NCBI GenBank assembly: GCA_937975655.1
Contig: CALJTZ010000559.1
Coordinates: 1-8,072, forward strand
Origin: an uncultured Synechococcus sp.
GTDB taxonomy: Bacteria; Cyanobacteriota; Cyanobacteriia; PCC-6307; Cyanobiaceae
DNA length: 8,072 bases
Reading direction: 5' to 3'
Shown here: piece after piece, positions 1 through 5,892 of the stretch
Layout: each line of letters opens with the position of its first letter
Numbering within the stretch: position 1 is the first letter of the stretch
Translations under genes and position numbers: made by a program
Notes under the pieces: model-generated
Seen by the model: only the letters and a program-made list of their open reading frames with translations
Told to the model about the DNA's origin: nothing
Databases searched by the model: none

Positions 1-519
1 GGCCTCTACGCCGAATATATCCAGCACGAGGTACTCCCGCTCGTCGAAAAGACCTACGGCGTGAAGTTCACGAATGACCCCGAAGGCCGCGCCACGATGG
101 GCACGAGCTCCGGGGGTTCGGCCGCGCTGATCATGGCCTGGTATCACCCAGAATGGTTCCGTCGCGTGCTCACGCTCTCCGGCACGTTCGTCAACCAGCA
201 GTGGCCCTTCGACCCCAAGACCCCGGGCGGCGCCTGGGATTTCCACGACACCCTCATCCCGCAGAGCGAGCGTAAGCCCATCCGCCTCTACATGGCCGTC
301 GGCGATCGCGACAACTACAACCCCAACGTCATGCGTGACGGCATGCATGACTGGGTCGAGGCCAACCACCGCATGGCCAAGGTCCTCAAGGAAAAGGGCT
401 ACCCCTACCAGTACCTCTTCTGCCAGAATGCCGGCCACGGCCTCGGGCCCGCCCGCGCCCAGATCCTCCCGAACGCCTTGGAGTGGCTCTGGAAGGGCTA
501 CGTTCCGAGCGGCAAGTGA
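1..519 (+). CDS. Partial esterase D-like alpha/beta hydrolase (C-terminal part)
   Basis: The frame is open from the first base, so the 172 residues seen are the C-terminal part of a longer protein whose start lies left of the window; the GTG at 61 is internal. It looks like the Esterase_D/enterochelin-esterase branch of alpha/beta hydrolases, which hydrolyse ester bonds. A nucleophile elbow GTSSGGSAAL has its Ser at residue 36 of the fragment (GxSxG pattern). A candidate acid lies in VGDRDNYN (Asp 102 or 104), and a candidate catalytic His in NAGHGLG (residue 146), followed by a typical C-terminal helix ending EWLWKGY. The substrate cannot be told. By hand count about 89% of codons end in G or C, well above the phage genes. 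It is convergent with the phage block and is probably a bacterial gene rather than a phage gene (inference). Confidence 0.8.
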   Translation, partial: GLYAEYIQHEVLPLVEKTYGVKFTNDPEGRATMGTSSGGSAALIMAWYHPEWFRRVLTLSGTFVNQQWPFDPKTPGGAWDFHDTLIPQSERKPIRLYMAVGDRDNYNPNVMRDGMHDWVEANHRMAKVLKEKGYPYQYLFCQNAGHGLGPARAQILPNALEWLWKGYVPSGK

Positions 520-534
520 GGGGCCGCGCCCGCG

Positions 535-918
535 CTACTTCGTCAGGGCGTGGATGGTGTTGACCACCTGCCCGCGCAGTTCCTGCCCGTCGGCGGACTT
601 CAGGTCGTACTTGAGCTGCATCTGCATGGCCGGACGAAGCTCCGGAGCATCCAGGGTGACGGTCAGGCCGTCGGTGACATCAACGGTTGAGCCGTTGTTG
701 GAGTTCACCCACACGATAGACATCGCAGGGGTGCCGCCCGAGCTGGTGTAGCAGAAGATGATGTCGCTGACCTTCAGCAGGCTTGCGGCGCTGTTGAAGT
801 AACCAGCGGTGTTGACATCAGCAATCGTGTCAGTGGTCGAATACGTCCACATCTGCGGAGCATTGCCAGCCTTAGACTGACCGCCAGCGGCGTTAAGACC
901 AGTTGCAGAGTAAGCCAT
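535..918 (-). CDS. Small phage virion-associated protein, apparently fused to a foreign C-terminal tail
   Basis: The frame has 127 codons. Its start at 918 is fixed by a perfect AAGGAG (932-927) 8 nt upstream that overlaps the capsid stop codon. Residues 1-88 (MAYSATGL..., then PQMWTYSTTDTIADVNTAGYFN, ending near VTDGLTVT) resemble a family of short proteins of about 90-110 residues that I recall from many podovirus and siphovirus structural modules; its function is not established. The slot next to the capsid gene would also suit a capsid-cementing protein such as that of BPP-1, but I see no specific support for this. Residues 89-127 (LDAPELRPAMQMQLKYD..., ending NTIHALTK) do not look like that family. 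About 87% of those codons end in G/C, against about 72% for residues 1-88. The frame may be a chimera whose true phage end is missing. Confidence 0.65.
   Translation of the reverse strand: MAYSATGLNAAGGQSKAGNAPQMWTYSTTDTIADVNTAGYFNSAASLLKVSDIIFCYTSSGGTPAMSIVWVNSNNGSTVDVTDGLTVTLDAPELRPAMQMQLKYDLKSADGQELRGQVVNTIHALTK
625..675. other. Probable junction between phage DNA and high-GC bacterial DNA
   Basis: Left of this interval the DNA resembles bacterial chromosome: convergent genes with a 15-bp spacer, very GC-rich third positions and an esterase. Right of it the DNA is phage. The break is placed inside the 127-codon frame, around residues 84-92, because family members I recall end just after the motif V-T/S-D-G-x-T-V/I. 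The segment 541-660 is about 65% GC, and 661-900 about 58%. No direct repeat or attachment core is obvious. The exact breakpoint, and whether it exists in nature, cannot be decided here. Confidence 0.4.
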
Positions 919-926
919 GTTAGTCG

Positions 927-932
927 CTCCTT
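927..932 (-). promoter_or_regulatory. Ribosome binding site of the gene after the capsid
   Basis: AAGGAG is read on the minus strand 8 nt before the ATG at 918 and overlaps the TAA of the major capsid gene. It is the strongest Shine-Dalgarno match in the window and settles the start of the 127-codon frame. Its strength suggests high translation, as expected for a virion component. Confidence 0.8.
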
Positions 933-1773
933 ATTCGCGGCAGGTGATTTCAACGATGCCGCCAGCGTCGATGGCCACAGCACCAGCGGAGAGCATCGAC
1001 GACACCAGCCAAGAGGTCTTCTCGGGGATGTAGTTGATCTCAGAGCGGATGCCCATGCCTTCAGCCATGCCGACAGCAGTCTTGTGCCAGGCCCAGACCT
1101 TACGGTCAGCGCCAGAGCCACCGCCAGTCAGGCCGCCTTCAGAGCGGTCACCGATGGTGATGAACTTGAAGCCCAAGAAGGTGTCCAGGTCGCCCTGCAC
1201 CAGAGCCTTGACCGTGTTGAAGTCAGAGCTGGTGACAGAGGTCTCAGACAGCAGAGACATCAGGTTCGAGGCGTGAACCAACAGGAAACGGTCGCCCATG
1301 GGCACGTTGCCAGCGTCCATCAACTGCTTGGCCTGGCGCAGCTTGGCCACGTTCAGGTTGGTGTCAGCACCACCGATGTCGTTGGAGACGGTCAGCGAGG
1401 TGGACGAAGCAGCGATGGCGTCGATCACGATCTGGTCAGCGCGGCGGCCAATGGCCTTACCGACAACCTGAACCAGCTCAGAACGCTCATCAAAGTTGAC
1501 CTTGGCCTGGTTGAAGATGTCGCTGTATTCAGCGGCAATCCAGTCAGACAGGGTAACAGTGGCTTGCGTGTATTGGACGTTCAGCGGGGTAACGTCAGTC
1601 TGCGGAATGCGGACTTGAGCGACACCAGAGCCGATCTTGGGGAACTTGTGGGTAGCCGCAGTAACACCAGTGCGAAGACGGACAGTGTTACGCAGGACGG
1701 CATCAGCTTGATACGCCTGTTTAACTTCCGCATCGAACAGGGTTACAAAGGCATTAGAGATGCTAATAGCCAT
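931..1773 (-). CDS. Major capsid protein (BPP-1/podovirus-type)
   Basis: This 280-residue protein forms the icosahedral head shell. It starts MAISISNAFVTLFDAEV and has features I associate with the capsid family of BPP-1-like and related podoviruses (probably Pfam Phage_capsid_2): an early helical segment around VKQAYQ, the HKFPKIGSG/VRIPQTDVTP stretch (residues 42-62), a helix-rich middle with GRRADQIVIDAIAA (residues 109-122), and a C-terminal part with IPEKTSWLVSSML and AVAIDAGGIVEI. An HK97-like fold is inferred from the family, not seen. The length fits. The start is supported by AGGAAG at 1785-1780, 6 nt before the ATG. It lies downstream of two terminators and a candidate promoter of its own, so it is probably transcribed separately from the portal/scaffold operon. 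Capsid identity is also supported by its position just after the scaffold gene. Confidence 0.9.
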   Translation of the reverse strand: MAISISNAFVTLFDAEVKQAYQADAVLRNTVRLRTGVTAATHKFPKIGSGVAQVRIPQTDVTPLNVQYTQATVTLSDWIAAEYSDIFNQAKVNFDERSELVQVVGKAIGRRADQIVIDAIAASSTSLTVSNDIGGADTNLNVAKLRQAKQLMDAGNVPMGDRFLLVHASNLMSLLSETSVTSSDFNTVKALVQGDLDTFLGFKFITIGDRSEGGLTGGGSGADRKVWAWHKTAVGMAEGMGIRSEINYIPEKTSWLVSSMLSAGAVAIDAGGIVEITCRE

Positions 1774-1903
1774 TTGATTCTTCCTGAAACGGGTTGAACT
1801 TAGGGTTTATCGCCGCTGGTTGTCCAGGTCGCCCTGGGCCGTGACTTGTGCTTACCCTCGCACCGAGCAGTGGATTACCACCATCTATCGGCCTTGCGGT
1901 TGT

Positions 1904-2046
1904 CGATGGGGAAATTCTATCGCACAGGAATCAGGCTGTGTCAACTATTTTTAGCTCTAAGTCCCCATTGGTGAATGTTGGAGCAAAGCACAGCCATACC
2001 GTGGTGCTGCCAAGGTTTCGCCATGCTTGGATGCTGTCCCCATCGG
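1904..2046. repeat. Repeated GTCCCCAT(C/T)GG motif around the capsid promoter
   Basis: GTCCCCATTGG (1961-1971) and GTCCCCATCGG (2036-2046) are direct copies differing at one base. CGATGGGGA (1904-1912) is an inverted copy of TCCCCATCG, exactly complementary over 9 bp to 2037-2045. The inverted copy sits just downstream of the candidate -10 box, where transcription would start. This could be a set of protein-binding boxes, but three short matches may also be chance. Confidence 0.3.
1914..1944 (-). promoter_or_regulatory. Candidate sigma70 promoter for the major capsid gene
   Basis: Read on the minus strand, a perfect -35 TTGACA (1944-1939) is followed after 19 nt by TAGAAT (1919-1914), a 5 of 6 match to TATAAT. 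The 19-nt spacer is longer than ideal; a 17-nt alternative would use the poorer GATAGA. The stretch is AT-rich compared with its surroundings. It lies after the two terminators and before the capsid gene, where a promoter is needed if those terminators work. Transcription would start near 1907. Confidence 0.45.
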
Positions 2047-2231
2047 AGCCATGTCATCGCGTCGCACTGCCCAGACTTGCAGAACTGATGACAGATAACC
2101 GCCATCCTTTGTCCCTACCACCCGGCTCTAGGCTTAGCCCACCGCCCCCGCTCTGGCTTGCTCGTGTCACGGGGTTGTTTAACAGGCCACCACCGACGTG
2201 CCGCATGGCCTGCGAGCTGGCGTAGGACAAC

Positions 2232-2300
2232 AAAAAAGCCGTTTACTGCTGCGCCTGGTAGTAGTGCCCCGGGATGGGGCCAGACGCATGAGTAAACGGC
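2232..2300 (-). terminator. Large intrinsic-terminator-like structure with nested stems
   Basis: On the minus strand a perfect 10-bp stem GCCGTTTACT/AGTAAACGGC (2300-2291 with 2247-2238) is followed at once by six T (2237-2232). The 43-nt interior is itself structured: TGCG pairs with CGCA (2288-2285 with 2253-2250), and an inner GCCCC/GGGGC stem has a 5-nt loop (2280-2276 with 2270-2266). A simple terminator rarely has such a long interior, so this may be a back-up terminator, a regulated terminator or a structured RNA end. It is about 40 bp after a stronger terminator. Confidence 0.6.
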
Positions 2301-2321
2301 CTTGCTTGTGTTGACTACTAC
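2258..2321 (-). repeat. 8-bp inverted repeat linking the inter-terminator spacer to the second terminator's loop
   Basis: In the minus-strand RNA, GUAGUAGU (2321-2314), just before the second terminator, is exactly complementary to ACUACUAC (2265-2258), which lies inside that terminator's interior on the 3' side. Pairing could form a pseudoknot with the terminator stem or compete with its folding. The repeat is seen directly; the function is inference. Confidence 0.4.
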
Positions 2322-2343
2322 GACAACGCTTTCAGTATGGCAG

Positions 2344-2371
2344 AAAAAAAGCCCCCGCGCAAGGCGGGGGC
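2344..2371 (-). terminator. Strong rho-independent terminator after the scaffold gene
   Basis: On the minus strand GCCCCCGC (2371-2364), a 5-nt loop CTTGC, and GCGGGGGC (2358-2351) form a perfect 8-bp, all-GC stem followed by seven T (2350-2344). It begins 39 bp beyond the scaffold stop codon. It should end most transcripts of the terminase-to-scaffold operon before the capsid gene. Confidence 0.9.
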
Positions 2372-2409
2372 AAGTGGCAACGGCAGGATTACCGCAACCG
2401 AGGAGAAAC

Positions 2410-3174
2410 TCAGCCGTAGATCTTCTCGAACATCCGCTCTACCTTCTGACGGTAGGCAGCGTCGGTCTTGTACTTGGGGTCAGCCACCATGGCATCCAGG
2501 TCTTCCTTGGACACGGATTCCTCGGTGTTGCCCTTGATGGTGTCTACCGGCACCCGACCCTCATAGGTCTCGCGCAGCTTCATCAGGGCCTTGATGCCCT
2601 TGGCGGTGTCACCCCAGCGGGCAAACTCGCTGAAGTCCTCTTTGCTGAAGATGCCCTTTTGGACAAGGCCTTTGCCCCAGGTGGCCATGTTGGAGATGAT
2701 GGCTTTGCCATTGGGGCCTAGCTCTGCAAGCTCAGCTTCCATGTTGCGGGTGGCTTCTTGCTGCTGCATCCCGCTCATCTCGACAAACTGGCCAGCCAGC
2801 TCATCAAAGGCTTGCTGGCTCAGGCCGTACTTCTGTGCCCAGGTGACGTAGGTCTTGGCCAGGGGATCGTCCTCTGGCGTTCCCTTGAGGGCTGCCAGGT
2901 CGTAATTGCCGCCCTCGGGGGCTTTGTGCTTGCCCGCACGGAACTGTTTCTCCAGCTCCGTGTAAGACTTGCTGATGCCCTCCAGGTCAGGCTCTGCCTT
3001 GTCCTTGATCCAGAACTTCTCAGGCCAAAAGTCGGGGCGTTCCAGCGGGCTGTCGTCTTCCTTTTCGGGGGTGTCAACGTGGCTGATGGCGCTTTGCTCT
3101 TGGCCCTCGGTTGTCTGCGGCTCCTCTACTTCAGCAGAGGCCAGCAGGCCGGGGTTGTCATTCGCTTCGCTCAT
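2410..3174 (-). CDS. Capsid scaffolding/assembly protein
   Basis: This 254-residue protein guides procapsid assembly and is normally absent from the mature head. It is hydrophilic and strongly acidic at the N-terminus (residues 1-45, rich in E and D). A motif I know from podovirus scaffolds follows: RPDFWPEKFW, then DLEGISKSYTELEKQFRAGK (about residues 47-82), then long predicted helices rich in E, K, A and Q. The basic C-terminal helix (YRQKVERMFEKIYG) is where such scaffolds usually contact the shell. Position between portal and capsid supports the call. The start overlaps the previous stop as ATGA (3174-3171), implying translational coupling. There is no protease motif, so cleavage of the scaffold would need another enzyme. 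Confidence 0.85.
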   Translation of the reverse strand: MSEANDNPGLLASAEVEEPQTTEGQEQSAISHVDTPEKEDDSPLERPDFWPEKFWIKDKAEPDLEGISKSYTELEKQFRAGKHKAPEGGNYDLAALKGTPEDDPLAKTYVTWAQKYGLSQQAFDELAGQFVEMSGMQQQEATRNMEAELAELGPNGKAIISNMATWGKGLVQKGIFSKEDFSEFARWGDTAKGIKALMKLRETYEGRVPVDTIKGNTEESVSKEDLDAMVADPKYKTDAAYRQKVERMFEKIYG

Positions 3175-3425
3175 TTAGATCGTGCCTTTTTAATGCGTAG
3201 TTCAATGTCGCGGATCACGCTGTTCTGTCCCTCTCGGTACTGTCCCAGCGATGCATCCGCACCGGGTTGCCAGCATGGCCGCTCAAGGTAGAACTCTCGC
3301 ATCCACGCCAACACTTTCTGACCCTCATCGCTGGCGAACGTGCGCGAAACCAGCAGGTCAATGTCCAGGGCACCCGGCTCTTTTTCAGCCGGGGTAGCCT
3401 CGTCTAAATCATCCCATCCGCTCAT
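3171..3425 (-). CDS. Bbp19-like small phage protein
   Basis: This 84-residue protein matches what I recall of the Bbp19-like family, named after a Bordetella phage BPP-1 gene. It has a core RTFASDEGQKVLAWMREF (residues 28-45), then a Cys-Trp-Gln-Pro-Gly segment, and a conserved-looking GQYREGQNSVIRDIELRI near the C-terminus. The biochemical role of the family is not known to me. Its place between portal and scaffold, the same as in BPP-1 by memory, suggests a head-assembly or connector accessory. It overlaps the portal stop (ATGA, 3425-3422) and the scaffold start (ATGA, 3174-3171), so the three are probably translated in sequence from one mRNA. Confidence 0.75.
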   Translation of the reverse strand: MSGWDDLDEATPAEKEPGALDIDLLVSRTFASDEGQKVLAWMREFYLERPCWQPGADASLGQYREGQNSVIRDIELRIKKARSK

Positions 3426-4981
3426 TGCATCTCCATCGGGGCAGCCTCAGCCGGGTCGGCTTGCTGCTGGGCCATGGCGGCCATTTGGGCCAATTGCTCG
3501 GTCATCTGCTTGCGCTCGGCCTGGTTGGTACGCAGGGCAGCCGGGACACCCAGCTTGTCTGCGATGTAGTCCAGCGCCTCGCCACCCTTAATGGCCATCT
3601 GGCCCTCTGGGCCCATGCCCTGGGCGATCTGCATGAACTGCAGGATGTTGTTGATCTCATCCATGTTCTGGGCCATGGCCAGAGGAGAGACCGGGGAGAC
3701 CCTGACCTCCAGGCCGTTGACCCGCAGAGGCAGGTCGATCAGGCCACCTTCGTCCATGACTTCCAGCATCTTGGAGACGATGGGGATCATGGTCTCGTTG
3801 ATCAGGCGGCCAAAGGCAGAACCCAGGTTCTGGGCCAGCTCCTTCATACGCTCGACAACCTCGGTGGCAGAGCGGGCGCTCATGTTGTCCGGGGGCAGGG
3901 ATTCATCGAGCAGCGTGCGCTTGATGTTGGCCCGCATATCGTTGATCACGATCTGGCTGACATCAAAGTCGCCCGAGCGCGGCAGGGGCTTCAGAGCCTC
4001 GCCCTGGGGGCCACCATTGCGGGCCACCGGGATGATGGCACCAGGGGTGATCCTGACCGTAGAGGGGTTCAGAACCCCATCGTCTGCAGCCGTGTAGACC
4101 CCGGTGATGGCCAGGGCTGCGTTCTTAAGCAGCAGCTCCAGCGTCTTGTTCAGGGTCTTGATGTCCGGCAAGGCGGTGATCACAGGGCCACGGCCATAGA
4201 TCTCACCGGCCACCTTCATGTAGCGGCTGATCACCCAAGGGCTGGTCTTCTTGGTGCGGTACACCAGCTCAGACTTGCTCTTTTCGTGGATGACGTAGTA
4301 GCCGAACTTGCCCGTCTGGTAGTCGTAGACCGTGGCTTCCACCAGGTCAACCTCAGCGGTGGGCTTGTCATCGATCTGCTTTTGCAGTTCATCCGGAATC
4401 TTGGCATCCTTCCACTGCTGGGAGATGGCTTCGCCCTTCAGACGCATCTTGCGGTAGACGTTGTCCACCTGGCCGTTGGCGCCTTCCTCGAAAGAGACCA
4501 GATACTGCGGAACCGGGATGAAGTTGATGGGGCTGACGGCATCGCCAGGCTGCACCAGCATGACGGCAGTGCCCACAGACAAGTCCAGCAGGAACTCGCC
4601 CATGGCGATGTCAAAGTTGGACTGCTTGAGGACAGCGAACATCTTCTCGTTGTACAGATCCAGGGCACGCTGGGCCTCAGGGCGGCGCTCAACCGGGATC
4701 TCCGGGCCCGGCTCCAGGCGGCACCATTTGCGCTGGGGCGGGAAGATGCCAGACTGCAGGCGGTTGGCGAACCGCTGGGTGCTGTTGATGGCCGTCGAGT
4801 CAAAGACCCGGCTCATCTTCTTGCGCCCGCCTACGTTGCTCTCATAGTCGCCCGTGTACAGGTTGCGCTGGGGCAGGGCGAACTCGTAGGCATCCTCGTA
4901 CAGGCTGCGAAAGTCCTCCTTGCGGTTGAGCGCCAGCTTCTGGCGGGCCAGGATCTGCTCTGGGGTCAGTCGGTTAGCCAT
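3422..4981 (-). CDS. Portal (head-to-tail connector) protein
   Basis: This 519-residue protein should form the dodecameric ring at one head vertex through which DNA enters and leaves. It belongs to the T7 gp8-type head-to-tail connecting family (Pfam Head_tail_con). Diagnostic stretches are an early YEFALPQRNLY (near residue 37), SRVFDSTAINSTQRFANRLQSGIFPPQRKW (clip/wing region, about 57-86; a very common signature), SPWVISRYMKVAGEIYGRGP near the middle, and the LLDESLPPDNMSARSATEVVERM stretch in the last third. The C-terminus is rich in Q, A and M. I chose the ATG at 4981 because AAGGAAG lies 5 nt upstream and MANRLTPEQ is a typical opening; an in-frame start at 5080 would add 33 residues that overlap the previous gene. 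It overlaps the preceding gene by 8 bp. Confidence 0.93.
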   Translation of the reverse strand: MANRLTPEQILARQKLALNRKEDFRSLYEDAYEFALPQRNLYTGDYESNVGGRKKMSRVFDSTAINSTQRFANRLQSGIFPPQRKWCRLEPGPEIPVERRPEAQRALDLYNEKMFAVLKQSNFDIAMGEFLLDLSVGTAVMLVQPGDAVSPINFIPVPQYLVSFEEGANGQVDNVYRKMRLKGEAISQQWKDAKIPDELQKQIDDKPTAEVDLVEATVYDYQTGKFGYYVIHEKSKSELVYRTKKTSPWVISRYMKVAGEIYGRGPVITALPDIKTLNKTLELLLKNAALAITGVYTAADDGVLNPSTVRITPGAIIPVARNGGPQGEALKPLPRSGDFDVSQIVINDMRANIKRTLLDESLPPDNMSARSATEVVERMKELAQNLGSAFGRLINETMIPIVSKMLEVMDEGGLIDLPLRVNGLEVRVSPVSPLAMAQNMDEINNILQFMQIAQGMGPEGQMAIKGGEALDYIADKLGVPAALRTNQAERKQMTEQLAQMAAMAQQQADPAEAAPMEMQ

Positions 4982-5300
4982 TTTTCTTCCTTGCTTCGTA
5001 TCGTTTGAGTAGTGCCCGGCCCTTGGCGGCCAGCCTGGCTGCTGATGAGGCAGTACGGGGAACGGGTTCACCCCACGCATTGGCTGCTAGAGCAAGCCTA
5101 GTAGGCTCACCATTGGGTTTTTGCAACGGGCCACTGGGGTTGGTGTAGAACCGGGTCAGAAAAGACCCTTTGCGGCGCATCTTCTCTGGCGTGTCTGCAG
5201 CGCCTTTGACCCCAGGCTTGAGGTTAGCCCCCTCCTTGCGCTTGAAATAGCGCCTACCGGCCTCTGTGAGGCCTCCCTGAGGGTTCTTGAGCTTGCTCAT
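4974..5300 (-). CDS. Small basic phage protein, DUF6321-like
   Basis: This 108-residue Lys/Arg-rich protein opens MSKLKNPQGGLTEAGRRYF. The order of motifs GGLTEAGRRYFKRKEGANLKPGV, EKMRRKGSFLTRFY, a Pro/Gly link and TRLALAANAWGEPVP is one I remember from many phage-encoded proteins, probably the DUF6321 group. Function is unknown; the high positive charge would allow nucleic-acid contact, but that is speculation. The ATG at 5300 is preferred because it makes an ATGA overlap with the previous stop (5300-5297); a GTG at 5309 would add three residues. It overlaps the portal start by 8 bp. Confidence 0.7.
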   Translation of the reverse strand: MSKLKNPQGGLTEAGRRYFKRKEGANLKPGVKGAADTPEKMRRKGSFLTRFYTNPSGPLQKPNGEPTRLALAANAWGEPVPRTASSAARLAAKGRALLKRYEARKKNG

Positions 5301-5890
5301 TCGTACCACTCCACCGACAAAAATGCCGCGTGGGATGTTCCGTTCACGTTTGTCAGCCGAAACAGGTAGTTGGTCAGTGGCTTGAGGACGTATTCCAGGG
5401 CAGCAGAAGTACCACCGCCAGCCTTCTTGCCCACGCCACCGGGCACGATCTGGGCATCCAGCTCAGTTCCCAGGCTATTGATGGTGGGGTTGATCACCAT
5501 GGCGCTTTGGCTGGGGTTGCTGACCGCATAGTTGCGGTTTCGGTTGATCGGGGTGTATGAGGTGCCTCCGGTGGTGCTGGTGCCCTCATAAATGTAGAAC
5601 TCAGCGTCACCCTGGCAGAAGGCATCCACCGTTACGTGGGGGATCACACCAGAAGGAGAGGCAATAACGATGTCAATGCTGGCCCCAGCAGCCAGCTTGG
5701 CCGAGGTGGGGTAAGTTTTGTAGGCAAAGAAGGCCCGGCCATCATGGTTGCGCTGGTGGTTCACATCCACCGTGATCAGCGGAGCGTCAGCCCCGGCCAC
5801 CACGAACTGGCCAGCGTTGTTCTTCTGGACTGGCGTGACGAATCGGGACTTTGTCGTCAGCGATTCCAGCTCAATCAGGGTGGTGGCCAT
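5297..5890 (-). CDS. Phage structural-module protein of unknown function, beta-rich
   Basis: The protein has 197 residues and no catalytic motif that I recognise. It is rich in Thr, Ser, Val, Gly and Asn, with alternating hydrophobic stretches that suggest beta structure. Examples are PLITVDVNHQRNHDGRAFFAY (residues 37-57), EFYIYEGTSTTGGTSYTPIN (about 96-115, with NRNRNYA after) and a C-terminal YLFRLTNVNGTSHAAFLSVEW. This pattern is common in virion decoration, fibre or connector proteins. A head-decoration or head-completion role fits its place in the head module but is inference. The start at 5890 lies 2 bp after the previous stop; upstream GAGAG is only a weak ribosome site, so coupling to the gene before it is likely. 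Confidence 0.75.
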   Translation of the reverse strand: MATTLIELESLTTKSRFVTPVQKNNAGQFVVAGADAPLITVDVNHQRNHDGRAFFAYKTYPTSAKLAAGASIDIVIASPSGVIPHVTVDAFCQGDAEFYIYEGTSTTGGTSYTPINRNRNYAVSNPSQSAMVINPTINSLGTELDAQIVPGGVGKKAGGGTSAALEYVLKPLTNYLFRLTNVNGTSHAAFLSVEWYE

Positions 5891-5892
5891 GA

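Larger units (their letters stand above)
1774..2231 (-). other. Gene-free leader and control region upstream of the capsid gene
   Basis: About 460 bp lie between the second terminator and the capsid start. I find no convincing gene on either strand and no recognisable tRNA. It contains the candidate promoter and the GTCCCCAT(C/T)GG repeats listed separately. Near the capsid end is a small hairpin, CCAGG-GCGA-CCTGG read on the minus strand (1837-1824), with a GNRA-type tetraloop about 50 nt before the ATG. A 7-bp inverted repeat CAGGCCA/TGGCCTG (2183-2189 with 2206-2212) lies near its upstream end. A leader of roughly 130 nt for the capsid mRNA is implied if the promoter call is right. The part from 1945 to 2231 is unexplained. 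Confidence 0.5.

Noticed and set aside
500..680. Prophage attachment site at the esterase/phage border
   Set aside because: No direct repeat core, tRNA end or integrase is seen, and the break falls inside a structural gene, which is not where a prophage end is expected.
774..1121. Minus-strand 115-codon frame across the capsid C-terminus and the following gene
   Set aside because: Out-of-frame shadow of two supported genes with no start signal.
1941..2057. Minus-strand open frame of 38 codons (MTWLRWGQHP...) ending near the candidate -35 box
   Set aside because: No Shine-Dalgarno sequence, unusually rich in Trp and His, and no known family; it could be a leader peptide but nothing supports it.
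2183..2212. CAGGCCA/TGGCCTG hairpin as a third terminator
   Set aside because: The 7-bp stem has a 16-nt loop and is not followed by a T run on either strand.
1848..2225. Plus-strand open frame of 125 codons in the region before the capsid
   Set aside because: No ribosome site, no recognisable motif, Pro/Ser/Leu-rich composition, and opposite orientation to all phage genes.
1774..2409. Possible tRNA or CRISPR array in the intergenic region
   Set aside because: No T-loop/anticodon-arm arrangement with a closing acceptor stem on either strand, and no regularly spaced repeats.
3425..5008. Plus-strand open frame of 527 codons opposite the portal gene
   Set aside because: It is the exact antisense of a clear portal gene in a GC-biased sequence; its translation is a His/Gly/Asp/Leu-rich shadow with no family resemblance.
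4982..5080. Longer N-terminus for the portal protein
   Set aside because: The extra 33 residues lie inside the preceding gene and do not look like portal sequence; the ATG at 4981 has a good ribosome site.
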